64,000 nucleotides of DNA from Mesoflavibacter profundi (GCF_014764305.1 NZ_CP061703.1:571501-635500); one strand, 5' to 3'. Numbered from the stretch's first letter, positions 15,780-24,147 are shown. Numbers and translations are program-made. The notes: a model not told the origin generated them from the sequence alone.

Positions 15780-16706
15780 ATGAGAATACAATTAACCATC
15801 ATTCTGATTTTTGTCTATAATTCACTTCTTTTTGCCCAAGAAATTGAACCCGATAAATTTTTAGAAAAATGTGAAGTTGAGTATAAGACTCTACTTAATC
15901 AACTTACTAAATCTGATTTTGAAATATGGGAGTCAAAATTAAGAGATATTCAATTAGAATCCATTAAACTTACTGACAGTATTGAGACATATAAAGAAAT
16001 TTATACCAAAATCAATGCTGAGCATATTTATTCATTCAAATATCTAAATGTAATGTATGGATATGTATTACCAAGAAAGGTTAGAACTATTAATAACCTT
16101 AGTTCTAAAATAATCAATGACTCAATCTTGACCAAATTATTAGTGAAAAGAGATTCTTTAAGAATTTCTTTAAATAAATACGCAAATACTGAAAACGCTT
16201 CAAAATTTGGAAGAACATTCAACAATTTTTTACTAGCTAGTAACGAATTAGACGAAATCAATAAAGCAAAGGACACTCTTTTATCTATAAACTATCAACC
16301 ACAAGACAATCCTTACGATGAATCATATAAAACTCAAAACTACGTTGTTTATGAATGGAAAAACAAAATCAGAAAATTATCAGATTTAGATAAAAAATTT
16401 AATGATTTGAGAATAGAATTAACTTCTAATGAATATGGATTGATTAAAGAGCCTAATCCAATTATTCCGACAATCTTTCAGTTTGCAACATTACTAGTTC
16501 TAATATCTAATTTACTTGTAAATTTTGGATTTAAGGCAAAAACTAAAGTTGTGTTTTATATGGTTATTATTTCTCTTATTACTTCAGTAATTTTATTGTT
16601 ATCAAGTGAGAATACTATATTGAATACATTAATAAATATTATAGTTCCAGGGATTATGTATCTTTTTTATTATAAAAGAAAAAAGCCAGTGGCTAACAAT
16701 GTATAA
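15780..16706 (+). CDS. Exported membrane protein with helical domain, cassette c22
   Basis: 308 residues from ATG 15780 (an upstream in-frame start lies inside attC22). A signal peptide ends near SLLFAQ, followed by a long helical, charged extracytoplasmic domain (about 22-235), then two or three transmembrane helices (about 240-295) and a lysine-rich tail. The last codons give ...PVANNV and stop inside attC23. Cassette ends GTTAGCCAC and GTGGCTAAC match. No family recognised; the layout suggests a periplasmic sensor- or scaffold-like protein. Confidence 0.68.
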   Translation: MRIQLTIILIFVYNSLLFAQEIEPDKFLEKCEVEYKTLLNQLTKSDFEIWESKLRDIQLESIKLTDSIETYKEIYTKINAEHIYSFKYLNVMYGYVLPRKVRTINNLSSKIINDSILTKLLVKRDSLRISLNKYANTENASKFGRTFNNFLLASNELDEINKAKDTLLSINYQPQDNPYDESYKTQNYVVYEWKNKIRKLSDLDKKFNDLRIELTSNEYGLIKEPNPIIPTIFQFATLLVLISNLLVNFGFKAKTKVVFYMVIISLITSVILLLSSENTILNTLINIIVPGIMYLFYYKRKKPVANNV

Positions 16707-16823
16707 CCGCAATTACGGCGGATTCGACTACGTCCGAATCCACTCGGAATTGCTAACGTCAGTTCTTAACCGAAAATTATTAACTTTAAATCCGTAACTG
16801 ACGGTTATACAAGACCGTTAGCA
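16691..16823 (+). repeat. attC23 (class B)
   Basis: 133-bp site, R'' GGCTAAC, R' GTTAGCA. The TAA in the left stem stops the c22 gene. Confidence 0.87.
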
Positions 16824-16839
16824 GCAACTTGAACGAACA

Positions 16840-17520
16840 TTGGGAATATTTAGCTTCATAAGAAATAAAAGAGTGGAATCATCGCCTAAAAAGATAATAA
16901 AGCGAATGATTGACTACATTCCTGAATTCTATAAAAACCATAGACAATTTCAAAACAGTATTGAATTTTATGAAATAAATGAATTTGGGCTTGCTTTGGA
17001 AAGTCTTGTTGAATTGGCAGATGAAACCGAGCACTATTTTTCAGAGGAATTCTGGACTGAATTAGGTAGAGCTGCCAATATAATTGGAATGGACAAAGTT
17101 AGTTCTTATTGTAAAAAGCAGTCGAAAAAGACTTTAGCAGGTTTGGACTACAAGTTACCTTTTGGTTGGACAACCTATAAAGTCAGTGAAAATAATTTTC
17201 AAGTACATATTTCCGAAAAGCTAAATGAGGAATGGAAAACGGAAAGAAGAAAAAAAGACGGAATTGAAAAATTACTGACTGAAAACGGAATACATTTCTC
17301 GAATAAAGGAAGAAATGGATATATCTACTTTGTAGAAAATGGAAAACTAATTGAATTTGAGTGGGAATTAGAGGTTGGTGGAATGAGATTATGGTTTGAG
17401 GCTGAAAATCATTGGTGCTTACCTACAAAATCGGATTTAAAAAAAGAGGATAAATCAAGAATTAAGCAACTGATTATTGATTGGGCTGAACGAAATAATG
17501 AGAAAATTGAATTTGACTAA
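16840..17520 (+). CDS. Immunity-like protein, cassette c23
   Basis: 226 residues from TTG 16840. The start MGIFSFIRNKR echoes MGIFDKLFG of c17. Residues about 35-95 (FYEINEFGLALESLVELADE then FSEEFWTELGRAANIIGM) recall helical immunity proteins of toxin systems (MafI-like), where an ALE-x-L-x-ELA helix is common. The C-terminal 120 residues form a separate beta-rich domain (NGYIYFVENGKLIEFEWELE, MRLWFEAENHW). No toxin gene is adjacent. Cassette ends GTTAGCAGC and GCTGCTAAC match. Confidence 0.55.
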   Translation: MGIFSFIRNKRVESSPKKIIKRMIDYIPEFYKNHRQFQNSIEFYEINEFGLALESLVELADETEHYFSEEFWTELGRAANIIGMDKVSSYCKKQSKKTLAGLDYKLPFGWTTYKVSENNFQVHISEKLNEEWKTERRKKDGIEKLLTENGIHFSNKGRNGYIYFVENGKLIEFEWELEVGGMRLWFEAENHWCLPTKSDLKKEDKSRIKQLIIDWAERNNEKIEFD

Positions 17521-17527
17521 AAGCAGC

Positions 17528-17659
17528 TGCTAACAACGGCTATAATCCATTGCGGCTGAAATTCCTATCGGAATTTCATTGCAATTTACTATCTTTCGGC
17601 TACGGCGGAAAGAATCCTGCGGATTTTTCCGCAACAAATCATAGCCAAACACGTTGTTT
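17528..17659 (+). repeat. attC24 (class C)
   Basis: 132-bp site, R'' TGCTAAC, R' GTTGTTT. Left stem GGCTATAATC, right stem TCATAGCC. Confidence 0.86.
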
Positions 17660-17684
17660 ACAATTTGAGAAAACCCAAATCTGA

Positions 17685-18125
17685 ATGAAAAACCCGAGAA
17701 AATTAATAATTCGGATTTTAATTTCCACAAGCGTAATTCTGATTTTACTCATTGGACTTTTCATCTTTGTGATTAGAAAAAATGGAATAACGGAATTTGA
17801 CCAAAAGAAAACTGATTATCAGCCAACAGCAGTTAAAACCGAAAAGACAACGCCTGAATTTGACCGTGGAAAAGAAATTTTTACTGCTGACTGCAATGTT
17901 TGCCACAAAAGACGTTCGACAATCGGAAACGAATACATAAAACGGACTATAGAAAATGTCGGAATTGACTATTTTAAACTGTTTCTAACCAAACAGGATT
18001 CATTAGTAAAATCAAAAGACATTTATGCAATAAAATTAAAAGAGGAATTTAACAATGCGGGGAATAGTCACAACTTTGATTATTCCGAAAACGAACTGAA
18101 CTCATTAATAGAATATTTAAAATAA
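17685..18125 (+). CDS. Membrane-anchored c-type cytochrome, cassette c24 (identical copy in c31)
   Basis: 146 residues. An N-terminal transmembrane anchor (about 8-30), a lysine- and threonine-rich linker, then one haem-binding CNVCH at residues 70-74. No methionine occurs after the start codon. Where class I cytochromes normally have the ligand Met before the final helix (MPxF...LSxxEl), this one has SHNFDYSENELNSLIEYLK, so His may be the sixth ligand. The domain would face the periplasm. An identical gene lies at 22,218-22,658. Cassette ends are GTTGTTTAC and GTACACAAC, one mismatch. Confidence 0.82.
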   Translation: MKNPRKLIIRILISTSVILILLIGLFIFVIRKNGITEFDQKKTDYQPTAVKTEKTTPEFDRGKEIFTADCNVCHKRRSTIGNEYIKRTIENVGIDYFKLFLTKQDSLVKSKDIYAIKLKEEFNNAGNSHNFDYSENELNSLIEYLK

Positions 18126-18132
18126 AAACTGT

Positions 18133-18263
18133 ACACAACAACGGCTATAGTTCATTGCTTCTGACTTTCCTTTCGGAAAGTCCTCGCAAATTTGCTATCT
18201 TCGGTTTACGGCGGAAAATCCTCGCGGATTTTCACGCAACAAACCATAGCCAAACCGTTGTAA
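18133..18263 (+). repeat. attC25 (class H)
   Basis: 131-bp site, R'' ACACAAC, R' GTTGTAA. Identical to attC32 except that attC32 has one extra G in the CGCAAC-AAACC stretch. Confidence 0.87.
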
Positions 18264-18284
18264 CTAATACCCAAAAAACCGCAA

Positions 18285-18818
18285 ATGGAATTTCTAATTG
18301 AACAATTTGACAATAACTTTCAGCTTTCAAAAAAAGGAGATAGTCGAATAATATTGAGCGGAAATTGGTCTTCTCTATTTGGAAAATTTAAAGCCGAAAT
18401 ACATCGCAATGAAAATCTCATTTATTCAATAGTCCGAAAATGGAATATTTGGAAATGGAATATGTCTTATTTTATAGAGAACAATTACAGACAGAGCTTT
18501 ATACTTACAGCAAAAAACAAATGGCATTCACTTTACGAAATGGCATTTGAAGAAAACATATATGAACTTAAAATTCATAAAGGACGAAAGAAATCAATAT
18601 TTAAAAATGGAAAGCAAATTGCCGAAATAGATGAATCACTTGTAGAAATTTTTTATCATGATAAAATCAGAATAATTACAAATGACCAAGAAAGTATAAA
18701 TGAAATATTTCTCATAATAATTTGCCTGAAAATCGGAGAGGAAAATAGTGGTGGACTTACATTTGACTTCGGAAACATTGGAAAAACTGAACCTGTTAAC
18801 GAACATTGGAGACCTTAA
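18285..18818 (+). CDS. Hypothetical protein, cassette c25 (identical copy of c15)
   Basis: The 177-residue protein is repeated unchanged from 10,323-10,856, together with its 5' leader and its own attC. The upstream neighbours differ (c14 versus the cytochrome cassette c24) and so do the downstream ones (c16 versus the ORF-less c26). The repeat unit therefore coincides with one cassette. Such identity implies a recent copy event. See c15 for sequence features. Confidence 0.75.
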   Translation: MEFLIEQFDNNFQLSKKGDSRIILSGNWSSLFGKFKAEIHRNENLIYSIVRKWNIWKWNMSYFIENNYRQSFILTAKNKWHSLYEMAFEENIYELKIHKGRKKSIFKNGKQIAEIDESLVEIFYHDKIRIITNDQESINEIFLIIICLKIGEENSGGLTFDFGNIGKTEPVNEHWRP

Positions 18819-18833
18819 AAAACAAAGTACTAG

Positions 18834-18968
18834 TTACAACACCGTGTATAATTAATTGCTTTTTACGTGCTTACTTGCGAAAATTCCTGCGGAATTTTCT
18901 CGGGTTCGTAAAAGTTTGCTAAATTAGTTGCTTAACCACGCAACTAACCATACACAAACACGTTAGCT
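18834..18968 (+). repeat. attC26 (class E)
   Basis: 135-bp site, R'' TTACAAC, R' GTTAGCT. Same sequence as attC16 up to CGTT. Confidence 0.88.
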
Positions 18969-19322
18969 TCAATGCATGAGCAAGTTTACGGTCAGAAAAA
19001 ATGCCTGGTTAATTTTCCTGATTTTTTTTTAGAATCTTAAGGCAGATAATTCCGAAAAATTGTGTGCGGAACTTCAAAATTAACGGAACTTGGTAAGCGT
19101 AACTGAATAACTTACTCAAATGCGAAATTTAACCACGACTGACTTTTTAGCTCGTTTGCGGAATCTGAATCTGAGAATCAGCTTCTGAATCAATCACTCA
19201 AATCGGAATCGCATTGATCAGAGTTTTAGCCAGTTTACGGAATGCTTACTCTTGAAACGAATAAAAACTAAAATGAGTAAAACGTAATGAATCCTTAAGC
19301 GGAGTTTTGCACAAAAGCTAAC
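18962..19322 (+). other. Cassette c26, ORF-less, homologous to c10
   Basis: A 361-bp unit (GTTAGCTT ... AAGCTAAC) aligned end to end with c10. Blocks such as AAAAAATGCCTGGTT, GGCAGATAATTCCGAAAAAT and GAGTAAAACGTAATGAATC are unchanged, while point changes and small indels lie between. No frame stays open in both copies. This fits a conserved non-protein element such as a small RNA better than a decayed gene. Confidence 0.75.
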
Positions 19323-19444
19323 AACGTGTATTATTCATTACGGCGGAATTTCCTTGCGGAAATTCCTAACTTTTTACTATTTTAGTTCTCAGCGGAAAAT
19401 CATTGCTGATTTTCCGTAACAAACAATACACAATCACGTTGGCA
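19316..19444 (+). repeat. attC27 (class G)
   Basis: 129-bp site, R'' AGCTAAC, R' GTTGGCA. Very close to attC11, as expected for homologous cassettes. Confidence 0.86.
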
Positions 19445-19463
19445 GTCAGTTAAACTCACTCTT

Positions 19464-19976
19464 ATGTACGATAGAGAAAAAGTAGAAAATTTTCAAATTC
19501 GAATGGAAGGAATAATAGAAAAGCACGATACTAAAAATGCTTTTGAACTAATCACGTCCGAACTGAACGCTTGTGAGAATCAATATCTGACTGAATTTAT
19601 GGTTCCGCTTAATTTCCTGAAATATGAACCTGTTTTAGATTGGGTAGAACAAAATGTGCAAAGAGTGGAAAATGTAACACAAGCTTGGGGACATTTATCT
19701 GCAAGCTCAAATTTCACTTGGGAAAGAGCGGAAAAGTGGCTTAAAATGGGACGACCTTGGAGTTTGGTTGCTCTTGATGCTACAATGTTTTGCACAACTC
19801 TTGGAGAAAGATTAAATCAGTCACTTTGGATGAGAGAAATAAACCCAAAACTTATGGACAAACCTAAACTCGACAGAATTGCAAACGGTCTAAAAAAATA
19901 TTTGGAAACCGACAGTGTCCCAAGAACAAAGAATACGGTCAACCGAATTATTAATGACATATTTGAAATCGGATAA
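19464..19976 (+). CDS. Hypothetical protein, cassette c27
   Basis: This 170-residue, mainly helical soluble protein is rich in Trp (LDWVEQNV, QAWGHLSASSNFTWERAEKWL, MGRPWSLVALDATMF). The helix-turn-helix-like spacing suggests a helical repeat (HEAT- or TPR-like) bundle, a form also used by immunity proteins, but no diagnostic motif is visible. ATG 19464. Cassette ends GTTGGCAGT and ACTGCCAAC match. No family recognised. Confidence 0.68.
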   Translation: MYDREKVENFQIRMEGIIEKHDTKNAFELITSELNACENQYLTEFMVPLNFLKYEPVLDWVEQNVQRVENVTQAWGHLSASSNFTWERAEKWLKMGRPWSLVALDATMFCTTLGERLNQSLWMREINPKLMDKPKLDRIANGLKKYLETDSVPRTKNTVNRIINDIFEIG

Positions 19977-19987
19977 AAAAACCGAAC

Positions 19988-20120
19988 TGCCAACAATGTA
20001 TAACCGCAATTACGGCGGATTCGACTACGTCCGAATCCACTCGGAATTGCTAACGTCAGTGCTTAACCGAAAATCATTATCTTTAATCCCGTAACTGACG
20101 GTTATACGAGACCGTTGGCA
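19988..20120 (+). repeat. attC28 (class B)
   Basis: 133-bp site, R'' TGCCAAC, R' GTTGGCA. Confidence 0.87.
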
Positions 20121-20134
20121 AACATTTGAAAATT

Positions 20135-20683
20135 ATGAAAGCGAAATTAATTCTCTTAATTATAACTATTTCTTTTTCACAAATATATGGTCAGGAAAAT
20201 AGAACTCGAATAGATGAAGACAGTTTAAAAATAATCCAAAAAGAAAAAAAAGAACAAAAAAAACAAATTGATGGTTCGACATTAACTGAACTAAGTTTTG
20301 AAGATATTAATGGGAAAAATTATAATCTTAACTCTTTAAAAGGCAAAATTATAGTATTAAACTTTTGGTTTATTCAGTGTAAGCCATGTGTAGAAGAATT
20401 TCCTGATTTGAACAAATTAAAAAAAGAATTTGAAGGAAAACCTGTAGAGTTTTTTGCTGTAACTTGGAATAATAAAAACTCATTGATAAAATTCCTTCAA
20501 AATCAAAAACTTAACTACAAAATAATTCCTAACGGCAAAAAAATTATAGATAAATTTAAAATTCAGTACTACCCATATAATATTATAATTGACCAGAATG
20601 GTATAGTTGAATATATAAATGATGTACTCACTTTTAATATATTCAAGAAAATAGAGCGGAAAATTAAAAAATTACTTAATTAA
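20135..20683 (+). CDS. TlpA/ResA-like thiol-disulfide protein, cassette c28
   Basis: 182 residues from ATG 20135. The signal peptide ends near SQIYGQ, followed by a charged linker and an AhpC/TSA-type thioredoxin fold: LSFEDINGKNYNLNSLKGK, then LNFWFIQCKPCVEEFPDL with the redox CxxC (CKPC), and FKIQYYPYNIIIDQNG, whose Pro fits the cis-Pro position. Such proteins reduce periplasmic disulfides, for example for cytochrome c maturation or membrane respiratory proteins. The cassette ends GTTGGCAAA and TTTGCCAAC match. The cytochrome cassettes lie 2-3 kb away on either side, but nothing links them directly. Confidence 0.85.
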   Translation: MKAKLILLIITISFSQIYGQENRTRIDEDSLKIIQKEKKEQKKQIDGSTLTELSFEDINGKNYNLNSLKGKIIVLNFWFIQCKPCVEEFPDLNKLKKEFEGKPVEFFAVTWNNKNSLIKFLQNQKLNYKIIPNGKKIIDKFKIQYYPYNIIIDQNGIVEYINDVLTFNIFKKIERKIKKLLN

Positions 20684-20693
20684 AAAAACGATT

Positions 20694-20826
20694 TGCCAAC
20701 AATGGCTATAAATAATTGCTTGGTTCGTGCTTACTCGGAAAATCCTACAGATTTTCCTCTGGTTCAAGAACTTTTGCTAAATTAGTAACCAAACCACGCA
20801 ACTATACATAGCCGAGACCGTTGCCA
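20694..20826 (+). repeat. attC29 (class D-like)
   Basis: 133-bp site, R'' TGCCAAC, left stem GGCTATAAAT, right stem CATAGCC, R' GTTGCCA. Hairpin GAAAATCC/GATTTTCC variant. Confidence 0.84.
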
Positions 20827-20838
20827 TTAATTTGAAAA

Positions 20839-21417
20839 ATGAACTACAAATCAATTTTTAGAGCTTTTTTTCCAATCGGAATTATCCTTTTTTTGGTTCT
20901 AAAATCGGAATTAAGAACTGAAGGTTCTTTTGGTGGATTAGTTGACTTTTTTAAATATGTCTTCTTTTTAATTCTTGGAATTACAATATTCATTTACAAA
21001 ATTGTAAAACAAGGAAAAAAAATTAGCAAAAAAACTGAAGTTCGAGAAGCTAAAATCATTCTGACTTTTCTCTTGCTTTCTACTTTTATAGCAATTAGTT
21101 CGTTTTGGTTTCCAAAAGACTTTTTTGAAAAAGAGCCTGAATTTATTGCAATGGATACTTTTGGAACTGAATTAAGACTATTGAAAGACGGAAAATATAT
21201 GTTGCGAACAAGAGATTACGAATGGACAACAATTGACAGAGGGATTTACAAAATAAAAGACAGCATTATACTTTTGGATGAGGAAGTAAAAGAAAAAAGA
21301 TGGGGAAAAAGAACCCAAAAATATATGATTAAAAACAAAAATCTGATTCCAATTTACTCAAGCGGAATTGAAACGGATTCAACTGAATTTTTGACAATAA
21401 AAATGAAAAAAAACTAA
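20839..21417 (+). CDS. Membrane protein with C-terminal lipocalin-like domain, cassette c29
   Basis: 192 residues. Three hydrophobic helices (about 8-23, 33-55 and 70-90) are followed by a beta-rich domain (TELRLLKDGKYMLRTRDYEWTTIDRGIYKIKDSIILLD) that looks like a small lipocalin-like or copper-resistance-NlpE-like sheet. ATG follows the leader AATTTGAAAA. Cassette ends GTTGCCATTA and TAATGGCAAC match over 10 bp. Function unknown. Confidence 0.66.
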   Translation: MNYKSIFRAFFPIGIILFLVLKSELRTEGSFGGLVDFFKYVFFLILGITIFIYKIVKQGKKISKKTEVREAKIILTFLLLSTFIAISSFWFPKDFFEKEPEFIAMDTFGTELRLLKDGKYMLRTRDYEWTTIDRGIYKIKDSIILLDEEVKEKRWGKRTQKYMIKNKNLIPIYSSGIETDSTEFLTIKMKKN

Positions 21418-21548
21418 TGGCAACAATGGCTATAAGTAATTGCTTGTTCTCGCCTACTTCTGAAAATCCTTGCGGATTTTCAGTTTGGTGTGTGCTTGCA
21501 AAGTTAAGTGCTAAACCACGCAACTACTCATAGCCGAGAACGTTAGGT
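21418..21548 (+). repeat. attC30 (class D)
   Basis: 131-bp site, R'' TGGCAAC, R' GTTAGGT. The bases before R' are GAGAACG rather than the usual GAGACCG. Confidence 0.85.
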
Positions 21549-21589
21549 GTAATTTAAACCAAATCCCGACAATTGAACAAATTCTGAAT

Positions 21590-22051
21590 ATGCTTAAGTG
21601 GTTAAATAGAATTTTTAAAAACATACAGAAACCTAATCTTGAAGGTTTAGAATATCTTATTTTTGGAAGATTCTTCAGTGATAACTATGGCGCTTATGAA
21701 ATTTACAAACTAACGCGCTCGGAATTATTAGTGGATAAAAGAGAGATATGGCACATTGAAAGATATACTAAAAATGGATATACTTTCGTCGGTGAGTTAT
21801 TGTCGCAAGAGAAATTTGAACTTGTAAAAGATTTAATTGTCCAAGTACCAAATGAAATACTTGATAAAAATCTAAACGGATTTTATACTACTGGAAATAA
21901 AAATGAAGACAAACTGATAGTGGAAATAAGCGATGGAATTATAAAGAAAGAAATTACGATTGATGATTATGAATTCGAAACTGAAAACTTACCGACTGAA
22001 TTGAGAAAATTTAGACTTTCAATAGAACGTAAAATAAAAGAACTCGATTAA
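21590..22051 (+). CDS. Hypothetical protein, cassette c30
   Basis: 153 residues, cytoplasmic, alternating beta strands (LEYLIFGRFFSDNYGAYEIYKL, YTFVGELLSQEKFELVKDLI) and a C-terminal charged helix. The TTGNKNEDKLIVEISDG segment is a typical hairpin. Composition resembles Bacteroidota immunity proteins but no motif is diagnostic. Cassette ends GTTAGGTGTA and TACACCTAAC match over 10 bp. Confidence 0.68.
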   Translation: MLKWLNRIFKNIQKPNLEGLEYLIFGRFFSDNYGAYEIYKLTRSELLVDKREIWHIERYTKNGYTFVGELLSQEKFELVKDLIVQVPNEILDKNLNGFYTTGNKNEDKLIVEISDGIIKKEITIDDYEFETENLPTELRKFRLSIERKIKELD

Positions 22052-22059
22052 AAAACTAC

Positions 22060-22192
22060 ACCTAACAATGTATAACCGCAATTACGGCGGATTCGACTAC
22101 GTCCGAATCCACTCGGAATTGCTAACGTCGGTACTAAGCCGAAAATCATTAACTTTAAAACCGTAACTGACGGTTATACGAGACCGTTGTTT
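22060..22192 (+). repeat. attC31 (class B)
   Basis: 133-bp site, R'' ACCTAAC, R' GTTGTTT. The upstream flank of the second cytochrome cassette; unlike attC24, showing that identity of c24 and c31 begins at CGTT. Confidence 0.87.
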
Positions 22193-22217
22193 ACAATTTG
22201 AGAAAACCCAAATCTGA

Positions 22218-22658
22218 ATGAAAAACCCGAGAAAATTAATAATTCGGATTTTAATTTCCACAAGCGTAATTCTGATTTTACTCATTGGACTTTTCATCTT
22301 TGTGATTAGAAAAAATGGAATAACGGAATTTGACCAAAAGAAAACTGATTATCAGCCAACAGCAGTTAAAACCGAAAAGACAACGCCTGAATTTGACCGT
22401 GGAAAAGAAATTTTTACTGCTGACTGCAATGTTTGCCACAAAAGACGTTCGACAATCGGAAACGAATACATAAAACGGACTATAGAAAATGTCGGAATTG
22501 ACTATTTTAAACTGTTTCTAACCAAACAGGATTCATTAGTAAAATCAAAAGACATTTATGCAATAAAATTAAAAGAGGAATTTAACAATGCGGGGAATAG
22601 TCACAACTTTGATTATTCCGAAAACGAACTGAACTCATTAATAGAATATTTAAAATAA
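22218..22658 (+). CDS. Membrane-anchored c-type cytochrome, cassette c31 (identical copy of c24)
   Basis: Unchanged repeat of the 146-residue cytochrome at 17,685-18,125, including the 26-bp leader. Upstream it is flanked by a class B site and downstream by the unrelated c32. Both copies share the same one-base tag mismatch at their ends (GTTGTTTAC and GTACACAAC), which shows they descend from one imperfect parent. See c24 for domain details. Confidence 0.82.
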   Translation: MKNPRKLIIRILISTSVILILLIGLFIFVIRKNGITEFDQKKTDYQPTAVKTEKTTPEFDRGKEIFTADCNVCHKRRSTIGNEYIKRTIENVGIDYFKLFLTKQDSLVKSKDIYAIKLKEEFNNAGNSHNFDYSENELNSLIEYLK

Positions 22659-22665
22659 AAACTGT

Positions 22666-22797
22666 ACACAACAACGGCTATAGTTCATTGCTTCTGACTT
22701 TCCTTTCGGAAAGTCCTCGCAAATTTGCTATCTTCGGTTTACGGCGGAAAATCCTCGCGGATTTTCACGCAACGAAACCATAGCCAAACCGTTGTAG
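22666..22797 (+). repeat. attC32 (class H)
   Basis: 132-bp site, R'' ACACAAC, R' GTTGTAG. One extra G relative to attC25 in the right half (CAACGAAACC). Confidence 0.86.
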
Positions 22798-22809
22798 CAA
22801 ATTAAAAGA

Positions 22810-23256
22810 ATGAATAGTTCAATCGATAATGGAGGAAAAACTCATGTAAGATATGCTCACAAGCATTATCCAAAAATAGTTGAACTTGAATGTGAAAAAT
22901 GCGAATCTAGAATGATTGCTACTAATCAAAATGTTCCCGACGGAATTGAGCATTTTATGGATATTTCTGATTTTGAAAAAAAATGGAATCTTGTATGTCT
23001 GAATTGCACATACCGAACTGAGCTAAATTGGAGTGAACTGAAAGAATTTGATTTCTGGCTAAAAACCGAAATAAGAAATATAGAATTTTGGTCTTGGAAT
23101 ATTGACCATCTGAATATGATTCTGAAAAAACTCAAAAAAGAGGATTTGAAATCTGACAAATGGCAATTTTTCCAGAGTTATATTCCTCAAGAATGGCTTC
23201 TGAAATTTAATAGCGAAAAAGAAATTCGGAAAATAGAAAAGTTAAAAGAAAAATAA
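22810..23256 (+). CDS. Zinc-ribbon-like hypothetical protein, cassette c32
   Basis: 148 residues. Two cysteine pairs, CEKC (about residues 29-32) and CLNC (about 63-66), are placed as in a zinc ribbon, followed by a helical C-terminal half rich in Trp and Lys (LKTEIRNIEFWSWNID). The N-terminal KTHVRYAHKHYPKIVELEC is basic. It may bind nucleic acid or be an immunity-type protein; neither is shown. Cassette ends GTTGTAGCAA and TTGCTACAAC match over 10 bp. Confidence 0.68.
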   Translation: MNSSIDNGGKTHVRYAHKHYPKIVELECEKCESRMIATNQNVPDGIEHFMDISDFEKKWNLVCLNCTYRTELNWSELKEFDFWLKTEIRNIEFWSWNIDHLNMILKKLKKEDLKSDKWQFFQSYIPQEWLLKFNSEKEIRKIEKLKEK

Positions 23257-23260
23257 CTTG

Positions 23261-23390
23261 CTACAACAACGTGTATAGCTCATTGCGGCTGAATTTCCTA
23301 TCGGAAATTCATTCTTATTCACTATATTCGTGATACGACGGAAAATCATAGCTGATTTTCCGCAACAAACTATACACGAACACGTTCTAC
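23261..23390 (+). repeat. attC33 (class A)
   Basis: 130-bp site, R'' CTACAAC, R' GTTCTAC. The only right core in which GTT is followed by C instead of a purine. Confidence 0.85.
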
Positions 23391-23486
23391 GCAATTTGAA
23401 ACGAGCATTTGTCTAAACGAAAACGGAAGTTTACTCATTCTGACTTTTAATCAAATCTGGAATTGCTGAATTTTGGACAAAAACAA

Positions 23487-24140
23487 ATGAACAGAAACTA
23501 TTCGATTTTCATCCTTTTACTTTTTCTTTCGCTTGGACTTAACGCCCAACGATTAAAAACGGAAGAAATAAAGGACTTGTCCGAAAAGTATTTAAGAGAA
23601 GCTTTTGGAGAGGATTTATTCCAATATTTCGAACCGACTGAAAATATATCTTATTACAAACTACCTGCGAATAGATTTGGATTTGAAAACTCAAAACTGC
23701 TCAAAAAAAACCGCCGAATTAGAAAAAATTGGACTTCAATATTAGTGTTTTGGCATTTTAATTATCCAGAAGTCGACGGAATTCGTTCTGGTGTTTGGGT
23801 TAAAATCAATAAACAGCTTGAACTTTACGAACCAATTGAACTGGATTTCATTCCAAAATTTGTTTGGGAAAAAAGACCTTCTGATTTTATTTCAGTCGAG
23901 AAAGCCAAATTAATCGGAGATAAACACTTAACGAAAACGGAATTTGGGAGAGAAAATCCTAAACTCAAATTTGACAATAAAAAAAGTGAATATATCTATG
24001 AGATTTGGAACAAGAAAACTCAAGAAATTGATTTGGATGGGAAAAAGCACGGAGTTTTGGAAATAATTAAAATTAGTGCTTTAACAGGAAAGCTAATTGA
24101 AATTACAAATGGATATTATGGAAAAATATTAATTAGATAA
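23487..24140 (+). CDS. Exported protein with PepSY-like end, cassette c33
   Basis: 217 residues from ATG 23487 (the frame opens at a TTG upstream, rejected because the signal peptide begins at this ATG). Signal peptide ends near GLNAQ. The body is polar and beta-rich, and residues about 145-215 (VEKAKLIGDKHLTKTEF ... LEIIKISALTGKLIEITNGYYG) resemble a PepSY-type repeat with its LTGKLIE turn. Periplasmic or surface location expected. Cassette ends GTTCTACGC and GCGTAGAAC match even though the core base is unusual. Confidence 0.66.
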   Translation: MNRNYSIFILLLFLSLGLNAQRLKTEEIKDLSEKYLREAFGEDLFQYFEPTENISYYKLPANRFGFENSKLLKKNRRIRKNWTSILVFWHFNYPEVDGIRSGVWVKINKQLELYEPIELDFIPKFVWEKRPSDFISVEKAKLIGDKHLTKTEFGRENPKLKFDNKKSEYIYEIWNKKTQEIDLDGKKHGVLEIIKISALTGKLIEITNGYYGKILIR

Positions 24141-24147
24141 AAACTGC

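Noticed and set aside
15557-15802. Minus-strand ORFs spanning attC sites (for example here, 11,422-11,643, 13,148-13,456 and 22,097-22,297)
   Set aside because: They arise because class A, B and C sites have an open antisense frame; the sequence is the repeat, and the ends fall in unrelated cassettes.
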